A DNA stretch of 64,000 bases from Flavobacterium lindanitolerans (GCF_002846575.1 NZ_PJND01000010.1:1-64000); one strand, 5' to 3'. Numbered from the stretch's first letter, positions 36,760 through 45,983 are shown. Program-made: numbers and translations. Notes: generated by a model from the letters alone, not told the origin.

Positions 36760-37030
36760 CAATTATTTCTGAAACATATAAACATCTGTTAAATATCTTT
36801 CAAAAAATTTGAACTAAAACTCTAGAAACCACTATTGAGAATTTTGTGTCAATTTGAAAAAGTGAATTTTGGTTGTTTTTTATTTAGCCGCAGATTAGAG
36901 TGATTACACAGATTACAGAAGTTTATGTATAGCGAAAGAGCATCCAAAAAAACTGCGGCTTTGCGAGCAATTACTTTTACGCTAAGACGCTAAGAACATC
37001 ACGGATTTAAACTTTATTTATAGGCACAAA
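36760..37030. repeat. Intergenic region with inverted repeat AGCCGCAG/CTGCGGCT
   Basis: No gene is present. A perfect 8-bp inverted repeat (36886-36893 and 36953-36960) bounds 59 bases, and the following stretch contains the tandem words ACGCTAAG ACGCTAAG (around 36970-36990). I recall similar texts scattered between genes in Flavobacterium genomes, but could not check. It may be a dispersed non-coding repeat. Confidence 0.45.
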
Positions 37031-37056
37031 AAAAGGCCGTCTTTTCAGACGGCCTT
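37031..37056 (-). terminator. Terminator of the lipocalin/OmpA operon
   Basis: Perfect stem AAGGCCGTCT / AGACGGCCTT with loop TTTC, followed on the minus strand by a T run. Confidence 0.9.
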
Positions 37057-37078
37057 AGCAACTATATTATTGTATAAT

Positions 37079-37774
37079 TTAGTTTTTCACTTCTTTTTGG
37101 GCATCCTGTACCATTTTCTCATTTGCCGTAATTGCAAATTCAACACGACGGTTTTGAGACCTTCCTTCAGGAGTATCGTTTGTTGCGATTGGGTCAGCAA
37201 TTCCTAAACCTGTTGTATTGAATCGGGAAGCATTGATACCTTTGCTAACCAAATAATTCTTTACAGAAGCTGCTCTTTCACCAGACAATTTCAGGTTATA
37301 GTCAGCCGGACCAGTACTGTCTGTATATCCGTATATCTGAATGTTAGTATCAGGATAAGAATTAAACACAGTAACCAGTTTATCCAGATTCGCTTTAGCC
37401 GTAGCTGTCAGAGTTGATTTGTTAGTATCAAAACGCACCGCATTTTCATTTAATGTCAATTTGATTCCTTCTCCTACTCTTTCTACTTCGGCTCCCGGAA
37501 GCGCATTATCAATTTCTCTGGCCTGTTTGTCCATCTTGTTCCCAATAACACCTCCAACGGTTCCACCAACAACACCTCCAAGAACAGCACCTAAAGCAGT
37601 ATTACCGCCTTTACCTATATTGTTACCCAAAATACCACCAATTACAGCACCTGCCGCAGCACCAATACCGGCTCCTTTTTGAGTATTATTCATATTTTTT
37701 GCAGACTCACAGCCTGTAAAAAACGTACCTATAGCAAATAAACATGCTAATGAATATATTCCAATTCTTTTCAT
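37079..37774 (-). CDS. OmpA-family lipoprotein with glycine zipper
   Basis: The 231-residue protein has a lipoprotein signal with lipobox FTGC (Cys 22), a glycine-zipper region (about 35-80, GAAAGAVIGGILGNNIGKGG), and a C-terminal OmpA domain (about 105-220) with NIQIYGYTDSTG (the peptidoglycan-binding Asp) and RRVEFAI. It anchors the outer membrane to peptidoglycan. The glycine zipper may insert into or pack against the membrane. It lies 19 bases after the lipocalin-like gene and shares its promoter. Confidence 0.93.
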   Translation of the reverse strand: MKRIGIYSLACLFAIGTFFTGCESAKNMNNTQKGAGIGAAAGAVIGGILGNNIGKGGNTALGAVLGGVVGGTVGGVIGNKMDKQAREIDNALPGAEVERVGEGIKLTLNENAVRFDTNKSTLTATAKANLDKLVTVFNSYPDTNIQIYGYTDSTGPADYNLKLSGERAASVKNYLVSKGINASRFNTTGLGIADPIATNDTPEGRSQNRRVEFAITANEKMVQDAQKEVKN

Positions 37775-37793
37775 ATCGATTATTGTTTTTGGA

Positions 37794-38270
37794 TTAGTTT
37801 ACTTTTGTGAATTGATATACAACATCTGTCAGTTTTCCACCTACGTCAATTTTGTCAATCAACTGGAATGAGTTTTCTGACTGGTTAGCTACGCCTAATA
37901 CATAACCATCTCTAACTCTTTTTGCTTTTTCACCCGCATCAAGAACTTTTAGGACAAATTGTCCGTCTTTGTTGACAAACCACGTAATTGGTGAGCTAAA
38001 TGCAGGACATCCCATTTTGGTCAATGCCATTTCTCCCTTGTTGTTGTTTGAAATGAATTTCCACGTACTTCCTACAAAACATTGCGAATCGGCAAGCTGA
38101 AAGGAATTTACTTTAATGTATTCAGAACCGGGATAACTAACAGAACTGATAACCCAGTTTCCTTTAATTGCAACCTGTGAAGACCTATCCGTCTTTGTGT
38201 TAGTTATTGATGAAGTTTTACACGATGCAAATAGTAATGCAAAAACTCCAAATAAGATTAATTTTTTCAT
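37794..38270 (-). CDS. Lipocalin-like lipoprotein
   Basis: The 158-residue protein has a lipobox FASC (Cys 17). The mature part opens with IKGNWVISSVSYPG, typical of the lipocalin-like fold in Bacteroidota (GxW near the start), and continues as a beta-barrel with the CFVGSTWKFISNN and FQLIDKI strands. Two extra cysteines (about 64 and 88) could form a disulfide. It probably sits in the outer membrane facing the periplasm. It is the first gene of a two-gene unit with the OmpA protein. Ligand unknown. Confidence 0.8.
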   Translation of the reverse strand: MKKLILFGVFALLFASCKTSSITNTKTDRSSQVAIKGNWVISSVSYPGSEYIKVNSFQLADSQCFVGSTWKFISNNNKGEMALTKMGCPAFSSPITWFVNKDGQFVLKVLDAGEKAKRVRDGYVLGVANQSENSFQLIDKIDVGGKLTDVVYQFTKVN

Positions 38271-38301
38271 AGATTGGTATTTTTAAAGTTTATTTACACT
38301 A

Positions 38302-38309
38302 CAAATATA
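38302..38309 (-). promoter_or_regulatory. -7 promoter element of the lipocalin/OmpA operon
   Basis: On the minus strand TATATTTG lies 32 bases before the ATG at 38270 and matches the Bacteroidota consensus. The -33 element is weak. Confidence 0.5.
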
Positions 38310-38455
38310 CAATGGATTGATTTTGAAATGTTAAAATTTCAATTTTATTATCTTAAAATTAACAATTCAGCCAATTTGTCATTTTAATAATATTTGGTAT
38401 TCTATTTGAAAATAATAATACCGAAAATAATTAACAATATTAATATCAATAGTTT

Positions 38456-40342
38456 ATGACAACAGGAAAAATTAATGTTTCGGTAGAAAACATTTTCCCG
38501 CTTATCAAAAAGTTCTTATACAGCGACCATGAAATTTTCTTACGTGAGTTGGTTTCCAATGCTACAGACGCTACTTTAAAACTAAAGCATCTTGCTAATA
38601 TTGGCGAGGCAAAAGTAGAATATGGAAATCCGATTATCGAGGTAAAGGTTGACAAGGATGGCAAGAAAATCCATATTATTGACCAGGGCTTGGGTATGAC
38701 GGCAGAAGAAGTAGAAAAGTACATCAACCAGGTGGCTTTCTCCGGGGCGGAGGAATTTCTTGAAAAATATAAAGATTCTGCCAAAGATTCAGGAATTATT
38801 GGACATTTTGGTCTTGGTTTCTATTCTGCATTTATGGTAGCAGAAAAAGTTGAAATCATTACTAAATCCTATAAAGACGAACCGGCTGCTCATTGGACGT
38901 GTGACGGAAGTCCTGAATTTACATTGGAACCATCCGACAAAACTTCACGCGGAACCGAAATCATACTGCATATTGCAGAAGATTCTCTCGAATTTCTTGA
39001 AGAAGGAAGAATTTCAGGATTGTTGCAGAAATACAACAAATTTATGCCTGTTCCAATTAAATTCGGAACAAGAACTGAAACGCTTCCAAAACCGGAAAAT
39101 GCTCCGGATGATTATGTAGCCGAGACTATTGAAGTGGATAACATCATCAATAATCCTAATCCGGCATGGACCAAACAACCGTCTGACCTTACGGATGAAG
39201 ATTATAAGAATTTCTACAGAGAATTGTATCCGATGCAGTTTGAAGAACCGCTTTTCAATATCCATTTGAATGTTGATTATCCTTTTAACCTGACCGGTAT
39301 TCTGTATTTCCCAAAAATGACAGGCGACCTGCAGATACAAAAAGACAAAATCCAACTGTATCAGAATCAGGTTTTCGTAACCGACAATGTAGAAGGAATC
39401 GTGCCTGAATTCCTGACCATGCTGAAAGGAGTTATCGATTCTCCGGATATCCCGTTAAACGTTTCACGTTCGTACCTGCAAGCTGACGGTGCCGTGAAAA
39501 AGATTTCCAATTACATTACCCGAAAAGTAGCCGACAAGCTAAAATCACTTTTTACTGAAAACCGTGAAGATTTTGAGCAAAAATGGAACGATATCAAAAT
39601 TGTATTGGAATACGGAATGCTGTCTGAGCCTAAGTTTTACGAAAAAGCAGGCGCATTTGCATTATATCCAACCGTTGACGGCAAATATTATACGCTGGAG
39701 GAATTAAAAGAGAAAACAAAAGAAACGCAAACCGACAAAAATGGCAATCTTGTCATTTTATATGCTTCTAACACAGATGCTCAGCACAGTTATATAGCCG
39801 AAGCTCAGGCCAAAGGCTATGAAGTATTGCTTTTGGATTCGCCAATCATTTCACACCTTATCCAAAAATTGGAGGCTGATAATGAAAAGCTGACATTTGC
39901 GCGTGTTGATGCCGACCATATTAATAACCTAATCAAGAAAGAAGAAGAAACGATTTCCAAACTTTCTGATGAGGAAAAAGAAAAGCTTAAAACCGAACTG
40001 GAGGGCGTTATTTCGGATAAGAAATATTCTATCCAATTGGAAGCGTTAGACAGCCAGTCGGCGCCATTTGTGATTACACAACCCGAATTTCTTCGCCGTA
40101 TGAAAGAAATGAGCCAGACCGGAGGTGGCGGTATGTTTGGAATGGGCAACATGCCGGAAATGTACAATCTGGTGGTTAACACCAACCATGAATTGGCTTC
40201 CAACATATTGAATTCTAAAGACAAGTCACATCAGGAAGCCTTGGTTAAACAAGCACTTGATTTGGCAAAACTGTCTCAAAACCTATTAAAAGGTGAAGAA
40301 CTGACTGCTTTTGTAAAGAGAAGCTTTGAGTTGATTAAGTAA
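38456..40342 (+). CDS. htpG: Molecular chaperone HtpG (Hsp90 family)
   Basis: The 628-residue protein has the GHKL ATPase domain with RELVSNATDATLKL (about 30), DQGLGMT (about 78) and GHFGLGFYSAFMV (about 120), the middle domain with FPKMTGDLQIQKDKIQLYQ and SRSYLQADGAV, and a C-terminal dimerisation domain. Bacterial Hsp90 helps fold and remodel client proteins in the cytoplasm under stress. A short glycine/methionine stretch GGGGMFGMGNMPEM (about 560) is the usual Bacteroidota variation. It is transcribed alone and ends at the shared terminator near 40531. Confidence 0.97.
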   Translation: MTTGKINVSVENIFPLIKKFLYSDHEIFLRELVSNATDATLKLKHLANIGEAKVEYGNPIIEVKVDKDGKKIHIIDQGLGMTAEEVEKYINQVAFSGAEEFLEKYKDSAKDSGIIGHFGLGFYSAFMVAEKVEIITKSYKDEPAAHWTCDGSPEFTLEPSDKTSRGTEIILHIAEDSLEFLEEGRISGLLQKYNKFMPVPIKFGTRTETLPKPENAPDDYVAETIEVDNIINNPNPAWTKQPSDLTDEDYKNFYRELYPMQFEEPLFNIHLNVDYPFNLTGILYFPKMTGDLQIQKDKIQLYQNQVFVTDNVEGIVPEFLTMLKGVIDSPDIPLNVSRSYLQADGAVKKISNYITRKVADKLKSLFTENREDFEQKWNDIKIVLEYGMLSEPKFYEKAGAFALYPTVDGKYYTLEELKEKTKETQTDKNGNLVILYASNTDAQHSYIAEAQAKGYEVLLLDSPIISHLIQKLEADNEKLTFARVDADHINNLIKKEEETISKLSDEEKEKLKTELEGVISDKKYSIQLEALDSQSAPFVITQPEFLRRMKEMSQTGGGGMFGMGNMPEMYNLVVNTNHELASNILNSKDKSHQEALVKQALDLAKLSQNLLKGEELTAFVKRSFELIK

Positions 40343-40523
40343 GATTTGGGATTTGAGATTGCAGATTTAAGATTGCAGATTTAAGATTGCAGATTCAAGA
40401 TTGTAGGTTTAAGATTTAAGATTTGAGACTGCAGATTTCTGTTTCTCTGAATTTTCTATCATCTATTGTCTCTTCTCTATCATCTGCCACCTGCTATCTG
40501 CTATCTACCACCTGCTATCTAAC
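40343..40523. repeat. Intergenic short repeat arrays after htpG
   Basis: Two arrays are visible: about 40345-40440 with a 14-bp unit GATTGCAGATTTAA and relatives, and about 40447-40523 with CTGCTATCT / CTATCATCT words. No gene. The style matches the arrays near 12313 and 51727. Confidence 0.8.
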
Positions 40524-40526
40524 TTT

Positions 40527-40561
40527 AAAAAAAACCTGCGAGATTTTCGCAGGTTTTTTTA
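40527..40561. terminator. Bidirectional terminator between htpG and the L,D-transpeptidase gene
   Basis: Stem AAAACCTGCGA / TCGCAGGTTTT (40531-40541 with 40547-40557) between A and T runs. Confidence 0.9.
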
Positions 40562-40576
40562 TTAATCACTTGTCAC

Positions 40577-41182
40577 TCAATCAATAATCCATAACAGTAC
40601 CGGCTTGTTTGTTTTTTGAAGCTTTTTATCAAGAACTTTCATAAAATCATCCGATACCGCCGGACAGCCCCAACTCAGGGGTGTATATTTCGGGAAGATT
40701 TCCGTATTGGAAATGGCACTCCAGGAATGCAGCACAATTATCCTGTCTACTGCATTGCTGTTTGTTTCTTCCAATCCATGCAGCCAATATTTTATCTTGA
40801 TGCCCCAGGTACTGGAATCTCTCTTCCCTATCTTGTATTTTCCTTTTGACGAGCAGTGGCTATTGTCTTTATTGCTGAATTTCACCTTCTCCCATTTGGT
40901 ATCGTTTACCTGACCTGCGTCGCAACTTCCATGTGTCACAAGTTTTTCATCACTAATTTTACCGGTTTTGAAATCATAAATGTAAAATCTGTTTTTACCG
41001 GAATGAACACTCAGATCGACCAGAAAATAATAGTCTTCGTTAAATTTCTCTTTTTTACAAAATGCCTTTGCTTCCTTGTGGAATGTCGCATAGTCGCGTT
41101 TTTTATTGTTCTTAACAGCAGCAGGTCCTTCACCACAACTAATTAAGTATAAGGACACAAACAGGAGGGTTCTTTGAATCAT
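40577..41182 (-). CDS. L,D-transpeptidase catalytic-domain lipoprotein
   Basis: The 201-residue protein has a lipoprotein-like signal with lipobox LISC (Cys 17). The catalytic motif is split as usual: His in IIVLHSWSAIS (about 150) and the nucleophile Cys in LSWGCPAVSDDF (about 173). It matches the murein L,D-transpeptidase catalytic-domain family found in Bacteroidota, with HSGKNRFYIYD near residue 57. Such enzymes form 3-3 cross-links or attach proteins to peptidoglycan. The length is short for the classical family, and no LysM or binding domain is present. It is transcribed alone. Confidence 0.88.
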   Translation of the reverse strand: MIQRTLLFVSLYLISCGEGPAAVKNNKKRDYATFHKEAKAFCKKEKFNEDYYFLVDLSVHSGKNRFYIYDFKTGKISDEKLVTHGSCDAGQVNDTKWEKVKFSNKDNSHCSSKGKYKIGKRDSSTWGIKIKYWLHGLEETNSNAVDRIIVLHSWSAISNTEIFPKYTPLSWGCPAVSDDFMKVLDKKLQKTNKPVLLWIID

Positions 41183-41271
41183 ACTATTCTAATGGATTTT
41201 AATACAGCTATTGGCTATTACTTATTAACTATAATCCTGTTAAAATAGTATTATTTAATGACAAAAAAGCA

Positions 41272-41299
41272 TTTGCAAAAAAACTATGCCTTATCTTTG
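41272..41299 (+). promoter_or_regulatory. Promoter of the EamA transporter gene
   Basis: TTTG (41272-41275), 16 bases, TATCTTTG (41292-41299). It lies 23 bases before the ATG at 41322 and overlaps the more distal ATG at 41286, so translation must start at 41322. Confidence 0.65.
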
Positions 41300-41321
41300 C
41301 CCGCTTTTTAAAAATGAAAAA

Positions 41322-42221
41322 ATGTTAGGAAATAGAGTACTAAAAGGAGTTCTTCTTGTAGGCTTAGGCGCTACAAGTTATGGAATGCTGGCCACTTTTG
41401 TAAAGATGGCTTATGGCGAAGGCTATACAACAGCCGAAGTCACTTCATCGCAGTTTTTGTTCGGAATTATAGGGATACTTCTCATCAATGCTTTTCAAAA
41501 ATCGAGAAAAGACAACGTGGTGATTAAAGCCTCCAAAAAGAACATCACACATTTGATGATTGCCGGTACATCTACCGGGTTGACCAGTATCTTTTATTAT
41601 CTTGCCGTTCGTTACATTCCTGTTTCTATAGGAATCGTATTGCTCATGCAGACCGTCTGGATGGGTGTTCTTTTAGAAATGTTTCTTGAAAAAAAGCTTC
41701 CTTCTGCTACAAAGATTGTTGCGGTTGTTATTGTATTGATTGGCACAGCTTTGGCCACAAACCTTATCAATACTGAAGCAGACTTAGACTGGCGCGGAAT
41801 TGCCTGGGGATTAATGGCCGCGGCTTCTTTTACAACTACTATGTTTACGGCTAACAGAATTGCTGTTGGAATTTCATCGGCACAAAGAAGCCTTTATATG
41901 CTTTTGGGAGGCGGAATCATTGTACTTACGTTTGCACTGATTACCCAAAACACACCTTTTGATACGAGCATTTTCTTAAAATGGGGAATCGTACTTTCTC
42001 TATTTGGAACTATCATACCTCCAATGCTTTTAAATGCAGGATTTCCGCTTACAGGCATTGGATTAGGAAGTATTGTTTCTTCACTCGAACTTCCTGTTTC
42101 CGTGCTTATGGCCTTCTTTCTGCTTAATGAAGAAGTCGTATTTCTGCAATGGGTGGGCATTGTACTTATTATCCTCGCCATTGTCATTATGAATGTCAAA
42201 TTCAGGAAACAAAAATCTTAA
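41322..42221 (+). CDS. DMT-superfamily EamA transporter
   Basis: The protein of 299 residues (from MLGNRVLKGVLLVGLGAT) has ten predicted membrane helices in two homologous EamA halves, with the typical PVSIGIVLLMQTVWMGVLLE in the first half and GSIVSSLELPVSVLMAF in the second. Such carriers export amino acids, purines or other metabolites across the inner membrane. The substrate is not deducible. The start at 41322 is chosen because a good promoter overlaps the upstream ATG at 41286. Confidence 0.9.
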   Translation: MLGNRVLKGVLLVGLGATSYGMLATFVKMAYGEGYTTAEVTSSQFLFGIIGILLINAFQKSRKDNVVIKASKKNITHLMIAGTSTGLTSIFYYLAVRYIPVSIGIVLLMQTVWMGVLLEMFLEKKLPSATKIVAVVIVLIGTALATNLINTEADLDWRGIAWGLMAAASFTTTMFTANRIAVGISSAQRSLYMLLGGGIIVLTFALITQNTPFDTSIFLKWGIVLSLFGTIIPPMLLNAGFPLTGIGLGSIVSSLELPVSVLMAFFLLNEEVVFLQWVGIVLIILAIVIMNVKFRKQKS

Positions 42222-42242
42222 TTATAATTTTATTATTTTCAT

Positions 42243-42274
42243 AAACTGCCCGGATTTCGGGCAGTTTTTTTTTA
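42243..42274 (+). terminator. Terminator of the EamA gene
   Basis: Stem AAACTGCCCG / CGGGCAGTTT with loop GATTT, followed by nine T. Confidence 0.9.
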
Positions 42275-42400
42275 TTGTTTATCAGATTTCCTGCATTCCA
42301 AAAACCTTGCTTTATTTTTAAACGTATACAAAAAAATAATTGCATTACTTTGCATTGTCCTGAAAAGGCGCCCCAAAACAAATAATACCGCAAAATACTA

Positions 42401-43750
42401 ATGGGAAAAATATCTCTAAAAACCACTATTGACATAACCTTCATTGTTATTGTCGCTTCTTTTGCAATTCTTGCCTACTCCATTCACAGCCGTTCACAAT
42501 CTGTAAAGCAAAACAGGATGATTGTTAACCATACGAGCAACATCAACAGCGTTCTTGAAAAAGTGCTTTCCAGCACTATCGATATCGAAACAGGAGCACG
42601 CGGCTATACGATTACCGGAGATGAAAACTATCTGGAAGTATACAACCACGGCCATAAAAATCTTGAAATCTGGATTGATTCACTTCGTTCTATGAACGAA
42701 ACCGATGAATACCAGAGCAAAAAACTTGATACGTTAGAAAAGCTAATCGAATCTAAGCAAAAAGTGAGCGCTATGGTAATCAAGACACGAAGGGAATATG
42801 GCATGGAAGAAGCCGCCGCTTTGATTAAAAAAGGCCGTGGTAAAGAAGTTATGGACTCCATAAGAAGGTCAATCCGTGATTATCAAAAACAGGCTGTACT
42901 CATCTTATCAGACAATCTTGCCCAGACAGAAGAAAATGTACAGGCACGAAACAACCGTTTCTTCTTGTTTATTTTTGTCACCTTTGGAATACTGATTTTT
43001 GCATATATAAAAATCAGACAAAACACCCAACGCCTGCTATTGGATAAAATCATTCAGGAAAATCTGATGGATGAGCTTACCATACAAAACCAACAGCTTA
43101 ATGATTTCGCCAACATTACTTCACACAATCTTCGTTCGCCTGCTTCAAACATTACAGCCTTGATTGCCACTATTGAAAAGGACAGCCCAATTGAAGAGTA
43201 TAAGACGATTTTTGAAATGCTTAGAAAGGTTGCGCAGAACCTGAACGACTCGCTAAACCAGTTGATGGAAGTACTACATATCAAAAAAAATAAAGTTGAA
43301 AAAGAACTATTGTCATTCCAACAGATTTATTCCAAGACAATTGAATCGCTGCAAGGTGAAATACTAAAATCCGGCGCAATTATTAAGGCCGATTTTAAAG
43401 AGGTAGCGGAAATAGCCTATTCCAGAATTTATCTGGAAAGCATTTTCCATAACCTTATCAGCAATGCTTTAAAATACAGGGCGCTGGAAAGAACACCGGA
43501 AATTACAATTCGTTCTGAAAGGAAAAATAATATTGTTTATCTTTATGTTATCGATAACGGACTTGGAATCGACCTGAACAAAAACGGTCACAAGATTTTT
43601 GGCATGAACCAGATTTTCCATAATCACCCGGAAGCCAAGGGCATCGGGCTTTTTATGACGAAAACACAAATCGAAAGCATGAAAGGAAAAATCACTGTAG
43701 CCAGCGAAGTCAATATCGGGACCACATTTACGGTCATGTTTGGAACATAA
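42401..43750 (+). CDS. CHASE3-domain sensor histidine kinase
   Basis: The 449-residue protein has a membrane helix near 8-28, a periplasmic CHASE3 four-helix domain (about 30-170) with the hallmark DIETGARGYTITGDENYLE, a second membrane helix (about 182-202), an H-box ANITSHNLRSPASN (about 240), and an ATPase domain with N-box LISNALKYR, G1 DNGLGIDL and G2 KGIGLFMTKTQI. CHASE3 senses extracellular cues that are not yet defined. No response regulator adjoins it. Its H-box matches that of the PAS kinase at 26897, so they may share lone receivers. The stop is 17 bases from the next gene. Confidence 0.93.
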   Translation: MGKISLKTTIDITFIVIVASFAILAYSIHSRSQSVKQNRMIVNHTSNINSVLEKVLSSTIDIETGARGYTITGDENYLEVYNHGHKNLEIWIDSLRSMNETDEYQSKKLDTLEKLIESKQKVSAMVIKTRREYGMEEAAALIKKGRGKEVMDSIRRSIRDYQKQAVLILSDNLAQTEENVQARNNRFFLFIFVTFGILIFAYIKIRQNTQRLLLDKIIQENLMDELTIQNQQLNDFANITSHNLRSPASNITALIATIEKDSPIEEYKTIFEMLRKVAQNLNDSLNQLMEVLHIKKNKVEKELLSFQQIYSKTIESLQGEILKSGAIIKADFKEVAEIAYSRIYLESIFHNLISNALKYRALERTPEITIRSERKNNIVYLYVIDNGLGIDLNKNGHKIFGMNQIFHNHPEAKGIGLFMTKTQIESMKGKITVASEVNIGTTFTVMFGT

Positions 43751-43766
43751 ACTAAAATTGCAGGAT

Positions 43767-44609
43767 ATGAATGATATTGTCGATTATTTCTCAACCATTC
43801 CTTCACTCCATAGAGGACTTATATTGGTTGGTGGCATTGCAATCTTTTGGATGATTGAAAATGCATTTCCATTATTCCGGTTTAATTATAAAAAATGGAA
43901 TCATGCGGGAATCAATATCTTTTTCACCCTGACTACCATAATCGTAAATTTCATTTTGGCTTTTATCCTGCTTCTGGCTTCGGAATGGGCATTGAAAAAT
44001 AATTTCGGAGTCCTGGAATGGCTGCCGGAACTTCCCTTATGGCTTTACACGTTAACAGGATTATTGCTTCTTGACCTGATAGGGGCTTATCTGGCACATC
44101 TTGTACAGCATAAAACCCGTTGGCTCTGGCATTTCCACCTCATTCATCATACGGATACCTGGGTAGATACAACTACCGCAAACAGGCACCATCCGGGAGA
44201 AAGTGTTGTCCGTTTTGTATTTACGGCAGCAGCAGTATTAATAACAGGCGCTCCAATGTGGCTTGCTTTTTTATACCAATCACTGTCGGTTGTGTTTTCC
44301 CAATTCAATCATGCCAATATTTCGCTTCCGGAAAAACTTGACAAATACATCAGCTACATTATCGTTTCTCCTAATATGCATAAAGTACACCATCATTATG
44401 TCTTGCCTTATACTGACTCTAATTATGGCAACATCTTCTCTATATGGGACAGGCTTTTTGGTACGTTTTTGACACTCCCGAAAGAAAAAATTGTTTATGG
44501 TGTTGACACTCACATGGAAGCTTCTGAAAACAACCGATTGTCTAATTTAGTAGCTATCCCTTTTCAAAAACACCGGTCACCCCAGGTTCTTCCCGAAGAA
44601 AAAATTTAA
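43767..44609 (+). CDS. Fatty acid hydroxylase/sterol desaturase family membrane enzyme
   Basis: The 280-residue protein has four membrane helices and the di-iron histidine boxes of this family: HLVQH, then HFHLIHH with NRHHPGE, and NMHKVHHHY. These bind two irons and support hydroxylation or desaturation of lipids in the inner membrane. A candidate role is hydroxylation of carotenoid or fatty acyl chains. The substrate is not fixed. The ATG at 43767 is chosen over 43740, because the latter overlaps the kinase gene and lies outside the conserved start. Confidence 0.88.
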   Translation: MNDIVDYFSTIPSLHRGLILVGGIAIFWMIENAFPLFRFNYKKWNHAGINIFFTLTTIIVNFILAFILLLASEWALKNNFGVLEWLPELPLWLYTLTGLLLLDLIGAYLAHLVQHKTRWLWHFHLIHHTDTWVDTTTANRHHPGESVVRFVFTAAAVLITGAPMWLAFLYQSLSVVFSQFNHANISLPEKLDKYISYIIVSPNMHKVHHHYVLPYTDSNYGNIFSIWDRLFGTFLTLPKEKIVYGVDTHMEASENNRLSNLVAIPFQKHRSPQVLPEEKI

Positions 44610-44701
44610 GACCGCTTGAAAAAGTAATTATTTTTTTTATTAATATTGAGTAACAATTAAAAAACGTACAATTACTATTTATCTGAATTAATTTTCATGT
44701 A

Positions 44702-44980
44702 ATGAAAAAAGGCAAAAACATTGAGCTGACTCGAGAGGAAAATGAAAAGCTTGTTACCTTGGCTTTGGAAGAAAGAAATCCTTTTGAGATTATTAAAAAA
44801 GAGTTAGGATTAGCCGAAAAGGATGTAATCGAAATAATGAAGAAAAGACTTACCGCAGATAAATTTGAGCTGTGGAAGAAAAAAGCAATGGCCAGCAAGC
44901 CAAAACCAAAACCGCCAAAGATTGATGATTTTGATGAAGATTTGGACGGAAAATACTACATCAAGAATAAATTTGATTAA
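44702..44980 (+). CDS. DUF2805 (TIGR03643) family small protein
   Basis: The 92-residue protein matches a small family with the plan LTxEExxxLVxLAxEExxPFExIxxxxGLxExxVIxxMxxxLxxxxFxxWKKK, here from residue 9 to 60, with a lysine/proline-rich linker and an acidic C-terminal tail. A helix-turn-helix is plausible in the first 50 residues, but function is unknown. It stands alone with a terminator just downstream. Confidence 0.85.
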   Translation: MKKGKNIELTREENEKLVTLALEERNPFEIIKKELGLAEKDVIEIMKKRLTADKFELWKKKAMASKPKPKPPKIDDFDEDLDGKYYIKNKFD

Positions 44981-44991
44981 CATAAATACTT

Positions 44992-45020
44992 AAAAATATT
45001 CCTTCGTGGAATATTTTTTT
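44992..45020 (+). terminator. Terminator of the DUF2805 gene
   Basis: Stem AAAATATTCC / GGAATATTTT with a TTCG-type loop and a T run. Confidence 0.8.
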
Positions 45021-45111
45021 TGCCTTTTCTCACAATAAAACAAAAACTAAAATTAATTTTATTTAAGTTTGTATAAACTTTATTAATATTTAATTAAATT
45101 AATTTTAGTTC

Positions 45112-45393
45112 ATGACACCAAAACTCCCAATTCATTGCCCCAGTTGCAGTGACTCACTTTCCGTATCACAGTTGAAGTGCGGAAACTGCCAGACTACCGT
45201 TTCCGGTAACTATTCACTACCCTTTTATCTTCAGCTTTCTGAAGAGGAGCAGAATTTTATTCTTCAATTTTTTCTTAGCAGCGGCAGCCTTAAAGAAATG
45301 GCCGTTCAGATGGGCAATAGCTACCCAACTGTCAGGAACAAACTGGACGATATTATCGAAAAAATAAAAAAACTCAAATCCGGAAACCAATGA
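45112..45393 (+). CDS. DUF2089-like zinc-ribbon and HTH regulator
   Basis: The 93-residue protein starts with a zinc ribbon, CPSCSDSLSVSQLKCGNC (residues 9-26), followed by a sigma-70 region 4-like helix-turn-helix (about 50-85, SGSLKEMAVQMGNSYPTVRN). This is the DUF2089 plan, found upstream of membrane-protein genes in many bacteria. It probably binds DNA and controls the genes that follow. Its stop overlaps the next start (ATGA), so the operon is tightly coupled. Confidence 0.85.
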   Translation: MTPKLPIHCPSCSDSLSVSQLKCGNCQTTVSGNYSLPFYLQLSEEEQNFILQFFLSSGSLKEMAVQMGNSYPTVRNKLDDIIEKIKKLKSGNQ

Positions 45394-45983
45394 AGAAACT
45401 CCTACTCAACCCTTTTGAAAAAAATCCTGAAACCAGACTTTTTATTTTTGGGCTGGCAGTCACAGCAATCGGAAGTTATCTGGCCTATCTTTTTAACGGA
45501 AGATATGACGGCGTTATAGATTTACATTTTACAAAAAGTGTGACACTTGCTCAGCCATTTATTGACAACCTGATTAATATTGTTTGCTTGTTTGTGACAC
45601 TTTTTTTTGTGGGAAAGCTCATCAATTCCAAAACCAGGATAATCGATATTGTAAATCCAATTCTTATCTGCCGGATTCCTTTTTACCTGCTGACTTTTTC
45701 CAACTTCAGAAATTATATTTCAGATATCTCGGTCAGCCTGCTTGAAAATTTCAATCCAAAAGCAATGCCCAGCGAAATGAACCTGTCTCCCATCAGTATG
45801 ATTGTACTTGGTTTTTTCGCCATAATAAGCATACTCTGCCTAATATGGTTTGTAATTCTTCTCTATAACGGATTCAAAATAGCAACCAACAGTAAGACGG
45901 GCATGCACAAACTATATTTCGCACTTGCCATTTTAGTGGCAGAAATCATTTCCGGAATTCTTATTTCATTTCTAAACTATTAA
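45390..45983 (+). CDS. Multi-pass membrane protein of unknown function
   Basis: The 197-residue protein has about five hydrophobic segments (about 20-38, 52-75, 88-105, 130-155 and 168-190). I do not recognise the family for certain; the length and pattern recall Yip1-like membrane proteins. It overlaps the DUF2089 regulator gene by 4 bases and is followed by an alpha/beta hydrolase gene 4 bases later, so it belongs to that operon and may be a partner of the hydrolase at the membrane. Confidence 0.75.
   Translation: MKKLLLNPFEKNPETRLFIFGLAVTAIGSYLAYLFNGRYDGVIDLHFTKSVTLAQPFIDNLINIVCLFVTLFFVGKLINSKTRIIDIVNPILICRIPFYLLTFSNFRNYISDISVSLLENFNPKAMPSEMNLSPISMIVLGFFAIISILCLIWFVILLYNGFKIATNSKTGMHKLYFALAILVAEIISGILISFLNY

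Noticed and set aside
41286..41321. Upstream start of the EamA gene
   Set aside because: It lies before and across the -7 box, so the codons would not be in the transcript.
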